DNA of 14,043 bases from Pholiota molesta. Lineage: Eukaryota; Basidiomycota; Agaricomycetes; Agaricales; Strophariaceae. How positions within the stretch are numbered: position 1 is the first letter of the stretch; every line of letters begins with the position of its first letter. This document shows positions 1 to 7,423 of this stretch, piece after piece. The stretch spans positions 1 through 14,043 of the forward strand of contig JACGCK010000568.1 of assembly GCA_014925825.1 (NCBI GenBank). Direction: 5' to 3'. The notes beneath the pieces are model-generated. The model was not told where the DNA came from. It did not search any database and saw only the letters and a list, made by a program, of their open reading frames with translations. The translations under genes were made by a program, and so were the position numbers.

Positions 1-164
1 GTGACATCGGTAGAGAATCATTTCGTAATTAATGGTTTGGGTATACTGTCAGTAGATATATCCAGAAAATAAGGTAATAAAATTGAATAAAACCGAGGTA
101 TACAATAATAGCCAAGCACTGAGGCCAGTCCAAAATTCTAAAGCGGCTATGCTATACTGACAGA
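1..164. other. Left-edge intergenic stretch
   Basis: AT-rich sequence downstream of the stop codon of the minus-strand IQ-motif gene. It probably holds that gene's 3' untranslated region. I see no open frame, RNA gene or repeat that I can support. Confidence 0.5.
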
Positions 165-2319
165 TCATGCACATGCCTTGTCCAAGGGCTTTCTTCCGGT
201 CAAAATTTCCGTTTTCCATTTAGTGTCCCCAGAGGTAGATTCTGGCCCCAGCGTCGTCTTCACACCGCGTTCGACGGTCACCGCCTTCTCTTGCCCTTTT
301 CCAAAACGTGACTCCGAGCTTTCTTGAATCTCGACAGTTTTTCGATGCTAGTTAGAAGTTCAAAGGTCTGCGTGTTTTTTTGTTTGGAAGAATAACAGTT
401 ACCCCCATAGTGCAGCCTCAGCTTTGCTGATTCTCACTTTGTGCATATCGACACCGCGTTCTGCCAGAACCCCGATGAATCGATGAAAGTGCTTCATTTC
501 AGACCCCGAATTTAAATGGTATGAGCGGAGGATGGAACAAAGAATGGGAGCCAAAGACGTACGTTTACAGTTGTTCTGTAATGGCCAGATAAAGGCGAAA
601 GCGTGTAGATGATACCCTGTTTTTACAGATATCAATCCAGCAGAGGTAACAACTCCACCAGATGTAAACGAGGAATGCTGGAATGACCCTGTTTCTGTCA
701 AGACATGAAATAGCTTGAGAATTCGAAGTTCATTTTATTGGTAAGAAGAGGAACATCCAACACCTTTGATGCCGATGAAAATATTGACTACATAGCATCC
801 AAAATATGTGAATCTGGAAAAAAAATGCTTGAAGCGAAAACCGTGCTTACAATTTTTATCCTAGAAATAAATAAATAGTCCAGTAGCCCGTAATGCGAGA
901 ATCATAAACATGGCCACAAGACGTACCGTCACATAAATCCAGGTATTCCGCTTTAATGTCTTCCGCAATAAATGCTGCGTCATTCCCCTAGGAGTGAAAT
1001 GCCGCCGGAGATATCTTGACCACTTATAATCTCCCTTGGGTATCCCAGCATAATGTGTCGCTGCATGCCTTTGGTCATCCGAGCCCGCATCTGAGTCTCC
1101 AGGTACAGTTGCTGGCATGGAGCTACTAGCGCCTTTTCCGAACCAAGGTCCATTGGACGGCATGTTTTGTGGGATAATTCCTCGGCCGTCCCCTGCATCT
1201 TTCCAGTTTCCAGCGGTGGTATCGACCAGCTGGTTATTTTTTGCCCAATAGAGTTTGCCAGAATCGTTGATTTTGACGAGGTAGTTCAGGCCTGATGGGA
1301 GAACGTGCTTAGTATAGTAATTGTGTGGCGCACAGTGATGGCAGATCATTCACGTTGTTCGGCGGAGAGATACCTGAGGATAGGCCACTAAGTATGGGAG
1401 ACAAAGATGAGGAAGAACATACCCACAGAATGCGCTGTCAAAGAGACTAAGAGTTTTTTTTCTAGCTATGATCAATGTCATAATACGCGCACCTCAGTCT
1501 CTAACTGTTGACGGGAACATTCGCCTAAGGATAGATTTTTTCCTGCTCCATGGTCAAGCCTAACAAAGTAATTAGGGATTGTAACAATGGGATAGGATGC
1601 AGGAATGCAGCCAGTGCTCGCCATTTAAAAAAGTGGTCTGTGGTATCCTCCGCCTGCCATGCCCTGTGGTACCACTGAGATTATCAAGAGGTTTTATTAA
1701 ACTGTTCGCGATATGAAGGACACAAGGGATATACTTACTTTCACTATGCACAGGAAGACAGAAGACGTCAAATCAAGTACCGAAAAAGAAAATTCAAACT
1801 CAACAATTAGACCCGTAGCGATGTTTTCTACATTCGCAACGCGTCAACGAATCTCTTGGTTAACGGCGCGTAGGCGAAGCAAATAGACATGGAAACGTAC
1901 CCATCGATTAATTCCAACCAATGTTGCGTTTCAAGAACTTTGTCCTGTGCATCGACATCAATGCCTTCTCCCTTCAAAACCTCATTCTTATCACCCAGCT
2001 GTGCAACGAGGAATGCTGCGCGTCTCCACCTCTCCAGCGGCTGATTCCGTCCATCTAATGCGGCATTTCTATTCACCTACGCGAAGAGACTGCATCGTCA
2101 GACTACCTCCAAGCTATGACAGGTGAACAGAAAAGAGAAACAACAACGTACCACGAGCCTGGCCTGAGTTGTTGCATCGTCCCAGCGTGTGTTGGGCGTT
2201 AAATGCTCGTCCTTTGCCTTGTTGGTCCGGCCTCTCCAGAGGCGTTGGATGAGTGTCGCAGCCGCAATTCGAGCTGCTTCGCTATCGTATTCGCAATTTC
2301 GGTGGTTGCCAAATAGCAT
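165..2319 (-). CDS. IQ-motif (calmodulin-binding) protein, 14 exons with micro-exons
   Basis: Reconstructed exons in transcript order: 2152-2319, 1901-2076, 1805-1827, 1739-1743, 1622-1674, 1493-1559, 1427-1434, 1354-1373, 927-1291, 851-860, 764-787, 563-694, 403-491 and 165-347. After two one-base repairs they give about 440 aa. An IQ motif lies at residues 22-36 (TLIQRLWRGRTNKAK), the class that binds calmodulin. The middle carries GKHRYGSNLKWYHRAWQ, a run split over four exons, then YLSAEQRLNYLVKI and VDTTAGNWKDAG. The C-terminal part carries TGSFQHSSF, LSPLSGHYR and VRISKAEAALWG. I recall these blocks, in this order, from uncharacterised IQ proteins of higher fungi; cellular role unknown. 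The ATG at 2319 follows an in-frame TAG 12 nt upstream, but an upstream exon cannot be excluded. Frame breaks: one surplus base in the C-run 615-617 and one missing base near 286-294. Intron 1560-1621 is GC-AG. Family assignment is firm, function is not. Confidence 0.88.
851..860 (-). other. 10-nt coding micro-exon (GATAAAAATT) of the IQ-motif gene
   Basis: The minus strand reads ...tttctag|GATAAAAATT|gtaagc... It encodes D-K-N and the first base of F, joining NTWIYVT to NIFIGIKETGSFQHSS. Flanking introns are 861-926 (66 nt) and 788-850 (63 nt). The next exon, 764-787, is only 24 nt. Confidence 0.8.
1427..1434 (-). other. 8-nt coding micro-exon (CGCATTCT) of the IQ-motif gene
   Basis: The minus strand reads ...ttgacag|CGCATTCT|gtgggt... 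It supplies R-I and two bases of L between LETE and YLSAEQR, giving ETERILYLSAEQR. No two-exon join of the neighbours keeps the frame, because the left exon ends in phase 0 and the right one begins with the third base of a codon. Flanking introns are 1435-1492 (58 nt) and 1374-1426 (53 nt). Confidence 0.78.
1560..1621 (-). other. GC-AG intron in the IQ-motif gene
   Basis: The exon ends ...TTTAAATG and the next begins GCTTGACC, so W-L-D reads through only if the intron starts with GCGAGC and ends with TTAG. There is no GT near the required junction. The donor looks like the common GTGAGC with its second base changed to C. Length is 62 nt, normal for this gene. Confidence 0.65.
1739..1743 (-). 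other. 5-nt coding micro-exon (TGAAA) of the IQ-motif gene
   Basis: The minus strand reads ...catag|TGAAA|gtaagt... with consensus splice signals on both sides. Joined to the preceding exon (ending AAT T) and the following exon (starting TGG TAC CAC), it gives N-L-K-W-Y-H in one frame, completing the block GKHRYGSNLKWYHRAWQ. Without these five bases the frame is lost. Flanking introns are 1744-1804 (61 nt) and 1675-1738 (64 nt). Confidence 0.82.
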
Positions 2320-2520
2320 GGGTGTTACGTCCTACGCTGCATTGAAATCTTGCAGGAATATATGACGAAGTTAATTGATGACGTCATAAGCACAATTATA
2401 TCGCTGCAGATTGATCACTTTTGAGCTTTGCTGGAACTTGGAAGTGATTCTGGCAAAATCCACGCAACTGGAGGATGTCGGGAGACGTCCCAGTCTTATA
2501 AGTTGACTTGTGGGGGAAAT
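2320..2520. promoter_or_regulatory. Upstream region of the IQ-motif gene with a full CRE palindrome
   Basis: This stretch lies between the IQ gene start (2319, minus) and the tRNA-Lys terminator. It holds a perfect 10-bp palindrome, ATGACGTCAT, at 2378-2387, which contains the eight-base ATF/CREB site TGACGTCA and sits about 60 bp upstream of the proposed ATG. That bZIP factors bind such sites is established; that this one is used here is inference. Nothing else is recognisable. Confidence 0.4.
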
Positions 2521-2533
2521 AAAAAAGATAAAA
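2521..2533 (-). terminator. Pol III terminator T-runs of tRNA-Lys
   Basis: Reading the minus strand after the tRNA 3' end (2541), TTTT occurs at 2533-2530 and TTTTTT at 2526-2521. Runs of four or more T are the usual RNA polymerase III stop signal in fungi. Confidence 0.75.
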
Positions 2534-2540
2534 GAAAGTA

Positions 2541-2658
2541 GCCCACCGCGAGGGTCGAACTCGCAGCCTTCAGATAATGTTGGATCTAACCCGCCTAAGA
2601 GTCTGACGCTCTATCCCGCCTAAGAGTCTGACGCTCTATCCGATTGAGCTAGGCGGGC
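2541..2658 (-). tRNA. tRNA-Lys(CTT) with a 45-nt intron
   Basis: Exon 1 is 2621-2658, the intron 2576-2620 and exon 2 2541-2575. The spliced molecule is 73 nt before CCA addition. Acceptor strands GCCCGCC and GGTGGGC pair with one G-U. The D stem is GCTC/GAGC, the anticodon stem TCAGA/TCTGA with loop CTCTTA+A (anticodon CTT, Lys), the variable region 5 nt, and the T stem GCGAG/CTCGC with loop TTCGACC. The intron lies one base 3' of the anticodon, the standard eukaryotic place. A-box-like TAGCTCAATCGG and B-box-like AGTTCGACCCT are present. Oddity: the intron contains a second exact copy of the D-stem 3' strand, anticodon stem 5' strand and anticodon, so a shifted fold with a 20-nt intron and an enlarged D loop is possible. 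Only the 45-nt intron yields a normal tRNA. Confidence 0.93.
2591..2640 (-). repeat. Perfect 25-bp tandem duplication inside tRNA-Lys
   Basis: Positions 2591-2615 and 2616-2640 are identical, base for base, and directly adjacent. On the tRNA strand the unit starts GATAGAGC (D-arm 3' side), runs through the anticodon and ends TTAGGCGG in the intron. Removing one copy leaves an otherwise normal tRNA-Lys gene with a 20-nt intron, so this is most simply a recent slippage duplication, or an assembly artefact. Confidence 0.95.
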
Positions 2659-3158
2659 TATATTTTGGATTCAACTGCTATTTCTATAGTCACAGATGTG
2701 CACATCGTCGGGCGCTATTTTGTTGCTGCGGATTGTCATGAGGACCGGCACAAGGCAGTGCAACAAGTGACATAATCCTGCTTAGTTGTGTTATTCAACG
2801 CCGACCACGTATGTGTGTTCGAACACGTCGGAACCACTGCCTGGGTTCTTGCGCAGCAGATAAAGATCTGAGGAAGACAGAATGGGATGGGTGGTTGGCC
2901 TTGCTCTGTGGGCCAGGCATGAATTGAAACACTGGCCGCAGACCACGCAGAGGCTTGGCTGTATGTTTGTGGGAGAGGACGTCTCGGCGTGGGATGGAGG
3001 AGGCGCCGGGGAGACGAGGCCGCGTCCAGAAGGGGATGTGACGTAAGCGATGCGCAGCAGGAGTTGTATAATGGAGGGACTCGCTGTATCAACTGTTTCT
3101 TCCCAACCTCCATCTTCGCTCTCTCTGCCTCTCTCCTCGCCGCAGCTCAAACATCATC
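2659..3158 (+). promoter_or_regulatory. Upstream region of the C2H2 zinc-finger gene
   Basis: A 500-bp stretch without a gene, between the tRNA-Lys 5' end and the zinc-finger start codon. Visible elements are a perfect 12-bp palindrome GTGTTCGAACAC (2815-2826), a half-changed CRE-type site TGACGTAA (3039-3046), a TATA-like TATAAT (3067-3072) about 90 bp before the ATG, and a CT-rich leader (about 3117-3139) typical of fungal start regions. Overlapping open frames occur on both strands here, but they overlap each other and resemble nothing I know. Regulatory use is inferred. Confidence 0.45.
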
Positions 3159-4266
3159 ATGTCGGAAGCACAGTTCTATGCGCATGCATTCGACTCATAC
3201 AACAATGAGTTCGCCAAACAGCAAAGCCTCGACTTTTTCTCCTTCCACTCACCCTCAGACGTGGTCGCCCCTCACCCTGATCTTTTCGAGTCGGATATCG
3301 ATTCCAATTTGGCTGCATTTCCCGATCAGCTGCAACTCTTGACGGTCGACTCCAACGAAGCATACAGCTTCTTTAGGACTGAAAACCCGCAGTGGCAGGG
3401 CCCCCCTTCCACCATAACTGTTTCCTCTGACCTGTCCTCGCATTCCGACTCCTTCTACAACGAGCCGATCAACGCTTTCGTCCCTACGCCCGTCAGTACT
3501 TCTCTTTACGACTTTGACCTCGAGATGGACTTCCAGCGAGTCCGTGTGGGCGGCTCTGAATACGGCGCTGTTCAGCCAAGCATCAACATCATGGATGACA
3601 TCAACGACCCCACATCTTTTGGCGCCCTCCCTCCTACCCCACCCCGCAGCCCTCCAGTAGTCTCTATGAACAACGTCAAGGCGTTTGACAAGCCTTACGC
3701 AGCTCGTACCAGCTACTCTGACTACGGTCCGCCCAGCAGGCGTGCCTCGACAACCTCGTCGGACTACTACGGTTATTCCTCTTCCCATGGCCATCCAACA
3801 GTATCTCCTCTGCACATATCGACACAGCTACCTACTATGGCTTCGGTAACGCCTCAACCCGTTGATGACTACAAAGGCGACCCACGCAAGAAGTACAGGT
3901 GCTCGGCTTGTCCCCGAGGTATGCTATCCCTCGGCTATGCCACTCTTTAATTATCTGCACGACTAATTTATTATTATAGCTTTCGCCCGAGCCTACAACT
4001 TGAAGACCCATATGGCCACTCATGATCCCAACAGGCTGAAGCCTCATGTTTGCCCTCAGCGCTCTTGTGGTCGTTCCTTCAGCAGGAAACACGACCTTGG
4101 TCGCCATTTGATCAGCATTCATCGCGACGAATCTGTCAGTGCCTCTCTTCTTCCGGCATCGAAGAAGGCCATTGGCGTAGAGAGTGGTTCCCGTGGATGG
4201 TGTGACTCTTGTGGCAAGGGTTGGGTTGGCCGCAATGCCGACTGCGACTGCCACGACATCAAGTAA
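3159..4266 (+). CDS. C2H2 zinc-finger transcription factor (two fingers plus a C-terminal Cys cluster)
   Basis: Exons 3159-3918 and 3980-4266 are joined over a 61-nt phase-1 intron (gtatgc...ttatag, branch-like CTAAT at 3963), giving 348 aa. The intron cuts inside the first finger. Finger 1 has C248, C251, H264, H268 (C-x2-C-x12-H-x3-H) with helix ARAYNLKTH. Finger 2 has C278, C283, H296, H301 (C-x4-C-x12-H-x4-H) with helix SRKHDLGRH. The pairing of a YNLxxH helix with an RxHDLxRH helix is the layout of fungal Crz1 and Swi5/Ace2 factors, so a nuclear DNA-binding regulator is likely; orthology is not claimed. A last cluster, C328, C331, C342, C344, H345, may be a degenerate third finger. The first 240 residues are low-complexity, rich in Ser, Asp, Phe, Tyr and Pro, as in activation regions. 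No frame breaks. Confidence 0.93.
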
Positions 4267-4940
4267 ACGATACGCTCACACGCTCATTTTTAAATTCCCT
4301 TGTGTAAGCATCTCTCTTCATTGTTTCTTGAAACATAATGTTAATTTCTTCATGTAGGCACTTGCTTGCCGCCACTCCGTCGCGTGTCAGTGATTTTATG
4401 TATGACTTATTTGCATTCATTGCGCATAAGTTTCGCTGTCCCGCCCTGCGTCATTCGTTGTATCACGTTTCGTACCGTCGTAGTAACATATGCTCGACCC
4501 CGCGACGGACGTGATCTCGATATGAATTTCCTTTCTTTCACATACCTACTAGTATTCTCCTTATTTACGGTCGATTGATGAATCTGTGAATCTCTCCTAT
4601 ATACTCAAAATTTTATCTTTCTTGCTTGTGTCATTTTCATTTCTTTCTACCTGATATCTTATGTACATATCTGATTTTGTTGCCGCATAGTTTTTCTTTG
4701 TTGCGTCTTTCTTACTTGCCTTTTCTGGAAAAGTAGAATGTCTTGCTTTTGTGTCGTTTCCATTCTCTACTACTCTGTTATAAATACATCAAGGAATACT
4801 TCAACCAATTCTATGAGAAGCAGTGGTGTCATTGACCGAGACTGGAGAGCTAGGTTATTAGTGAACTTCACAATAGCAAGGTTACATCGAAACGAAGGAG
4901 ATATTTATACAATAACAATACATGTTCATACATACAATGG
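4267..4940. other. Convergent intergenic region, zinc-finger gene / NRAMP gene
   Basis: A 674-bp stretch between the stop codons of two convergent genes. It is T-rich on the plus strand up to about 4740, fitting a 3' untranslated region of the zinc-finger gene. The open frames here are short and lack recognisable motifs. I see no RNA gene or repeat. Confidence 0.55.
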
Positions 4941-7224
4941 TTACGCAACACCTTCGCCCAAGAACAACATTACGATGGCGTATGCATTGGCTATCAAAAC
5001 GATGCACCAAATGACATACGACAACGACGCCAACCATCGCCCGTTGCTGTAGTCTATAGTCTCCGCCGAGTCCGTTACTTGCACTACCTGTATCGGCTCC
5101 ACATTTGCCTTGGCCGTCTGGAGGATCACCACGTCCGCGAATTCCAAGATCTCTAACGGACTATCTGCGTGGCCATGGCCATGCAGCACTCCCCCACCCA
5201 CCTGCTCCATCTCTACGACCTCGAGCTCTGCCAATTCTGGAGTGATGTCGCCGTTCCCGCTGTGTGCAGACTCCACCGTCTCTATCAGCTCTCCGGGCGG
5301 CTTGCGCACGCGCATCACTGCTTCACGCGACGTGAGGTAGATGAGCGGGAACGCGACGAATGGGAGCACGATGGAGAGCACGACCTGCGACACGATGAGG
5401 AGGTTGTCGATGCCGCGCTGCCCGACCGCAACCGCGACTATGACTGACGGGACGAGACTGATGCAGCGGGTGATTAGCCTCCGGAAGAAGGGCTGTGGGG
5501 AGGGATGGGGAATAATACCCGAAGTTAGTTAGACTGGGAGTTTTATTTGCAGGCTAATTGGGCGAGAATGCCCGCCCACCCACGCACCGAAACTTTCCAC
5601 TCTATGAAGCCCTCGGCTACGATTTGCCCGGCAAGGGTAACGGTAATACTTGACGTTTGACCGGCACATACCAGAGCGAGTGCGAAAATGACAGCAGCTC
5701 CTAATTATAGTTTTATTTGCGGCCTGTTCAAGATGGGCCCTCGATTTCTGAAACAAGTACGCCAACTGACCTTCGCCAAGATTCTGTTTGATCAGAGTGT
5801 GCGCGTCAAATAGGCCTGCTGGAGTGTGGCGCATTGCTCCTTTTTCAAAGAAGACTGCCGCCGCGAGGATGAGAATTCTGTGAATTACAAGTGTCAGAAC
5901 AGAGTGCCAATTGGCACCAGGATGGAAATAGAAAGCAACTGACGCAGAGTTTATAGGAACGGCAACGGCAAGCAAGCTGGTAATGACGTCCGTTACGCCA
6001 TGCGAGAGATGCGCACGAATGAAGCTGTACGAATTATTCGCGCGCTCACCATACTTGGAGCGGTAATCGATGGTCGATTCCGCACGCTCTGCACGTGTAA
6101 TTCTGAACAAAGGGCGGACGAATCGTCGAAGCTTCGTGGTCAATGTCACTCCATTCAAGTTCGTTTGGGGTAACGGCAACTTTTCGTCCGGAGGAGGGTC
6201 AGAAACTCGGTCTTGTGTGGCTAAAGATGATCCCAAGAATAAGGCATGTGGCATAACTGTTGCGCCCAGAATTCCGACAGCTAAAATCAATATCACGTTA
6301 GTTTCCCCGGAGAAGCAAAGTCGAAGCACATCGCCATGTACCTGCGTAGACAGCATCTGGGTCGGATTGAATAAGGCCCTTGTCGGGAAGAAAGCCTAAA
6401 AACACCTGTGACCATACTGGACCGGCTTTTACTAGCAGTGCAATGAAGCAGCCAAATACGGCGAAGACCTAGAAATATGTAAAATGCAACGATGAGTCAA
6501 GATGCTTTCCAGGTCTAACCATAATAGAGTTACCAGGCCGATGATAGTATATTCAAATACTCGGACGGGTCGACCATGAGACTTAGAAGGGTCGCTAAAC
6601 GATAGAAATATCAAAACGTCGGCCGCTGTAAGCACCACCCCAGCCCATAGCGGCAACTTCGGAAAAAGCAAGCAGAAGCCAATAGCAGACCCTAATAGCT
6701 CGGCAAGGTCAGTCGAGATGATGGCAATTTCGGACAAGACGTAGAGAGGATAGAGGACACCGCGGCGGACGAGTTTAGGGTGCCGTGGATGGTCATGGAG
6801 GAGCAGCCTGCAATGGCTTGCAAGATCTACGATGGCGCGAATTTAGCTCAAAGCAATCTGGGATGAGAACGGGAATCACCCAGCCCAGTAACACATCCTA
6901 GTCTCGCTGCAAGAGTCTAACAGATGCTATATAAGTTTGGTAGGCTCAGACAAGTGATCAATGGCCTTTCACCTGAAGCACCACGGCGCCTAAACCTGCC
7001 ATCAGGATCACAAATAGCATGGGGCGATAGCCAAAGCTGGAGCCCGCCTGGAGATCGACACTCCAGTTGCCTCTGCACATGGATCGTCAGCGTAATTCCT
7101 GCAGCAGTAGGTGGACATACGGATCGAAATACGCAACGGAGCAGATGATGCCGACGCCGACATGGCGCTTGAGATGGTGCACGACGGTGCGGGTGGACTG
7201 GCGTGCGCCGGAAAGCAGGGCCAT
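4941..7224 (-). CDS. NRAMP-family divalent metal (Mn/Fe) transporter
   Basis: Nine exons in transcript order: 7121-7224, 6973-7072, 6880-6916, 6534-6826, 6342-6468, 5944-6280, 5771-5877, 5588-5700 and 4941-5492. They give 589 aa with no frame break and all GT..AG introns (48-95 nt). NRAMP proteins move Mn2+, Fe2+ and related ions with protons across plasma or endosomal/vacuolar membranes. Hallmarks are DPGN at residues 34-37 in membrane segment 1 and AxxMPH at 227-232 in segment 6, the metal-coordinating pair of the family. Other family blocks are STDLAELLGSAIG, LPLWAGVVLTA, LVCAGQTSSITVTLAGQI and VLSIVLPFVAFPLIYLTS. The ATG at 7224 is the only one open in this frame, since an in-frame TGA lies about 50 nt upstream. 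The N-terminus is therefore very short, about 21 residues before segment 1. A hydrophilic, acidic insert of about 88 residues (about 471-558) sits before the last membrane segment. This is the SMF group of fungi; which paralog is unclear. Confidence 0.96.
5539..5720 (-). repeat. 12-nt word shared by two adjacent NRAMP introns
   Basis: The word GCAAATAAAACT (minus strand) occurs at 5539-5550 in the 95-nt intron and again at 5709-5720 near the 3' end of the preceding 70-nt intron. The copies are 170 bp apart with exon 5588-5700 between them. Similarity fades quickly outside the word. It could be chance, shared ancestry of the two introns, or a splicing element. Confidence 0.5.
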
Positions 7225-7423
7225 ACGGCGGGAGGAAAGGGGAGGAGGAGGACTGGGATTGGGCAACGAGGGTCATAATGAGGCGCGTCAAACCAGGATA
7301 GCGGATAGAAACGCGGTGTGAAGTGTTCGCGTGCGAACTTCGCAGGCACCCAGAGCGCTGGTCGAGGACACGCTCCGACAAATCACTTGACGCTCCGTTC
7401 CTCTGGCTACACCACCACCACTA
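7225..7423. promoter_or_regulatory. Divergent promoter of the NRAMP gene and MED6
   Basis: 199 bp separate the two start codons on opposite strands, so both promoters must lie here. Near its middle is an inverted repeat, GTTCGC-gt-GCGAAC (7325-7338, 6-bp arms). The NRAMP side is purine-rich on the plus strand (7231-7253), giving a CT-rich leader on the coding strand. No clear TATA box is seen on the NRAMP side; on the MED6 side a TATAAAT lies at 7428-7434, inside the coding start. Use of the inverted repeat is speculative. Confidence 0.45.

Noticed and set aside
399..401. TAA at 399-401 as the end of the IQ-motif gene
   Set aside because: It lies just inside a good intron (gtaact...ctaactag, 348-402). 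Splicing continues into IEKLSRFKKARSHVLEKGK and a tail STSGDTKW...LTGRK that reads like the family C-terminus.
2736..3150. Two overlapping minus-strand open frames of about 120 codons upstream of the zinc-finger gene
   Set aside because: They overlap each other in different frames, have low-complexity Ser/Pro/Thr composition and match no family I know. The stretch fits a promoter better.
3255..3815. Open frame of 186 codons antisense to the zinc-finger gene
   Set aside because: It is a mirror of the codon bias of the real gene. It shows no motif, and the sense protein has two clear zinc fingers and a correct intron.
7220..7233. 14-bp word GCCATACGGCGGGA shared by the NRAMP start region and the ECD/V-ATPase promoter (about 13489-13502)
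   Set aside because: In a 14-kb window one chance match of this length is roughly expected, and the first copy overlaps the NRAMP coding start.
6917..7381. Minus-strand frame of 154 codons starting MTLVAQSQSSSS at the NRAMP 5' end
   Set aside because: It runs through two NRAMP introns in the wrong frame. The DPGN motif and membrane segment 1 lie in another frame, which starts at ATG 7224.
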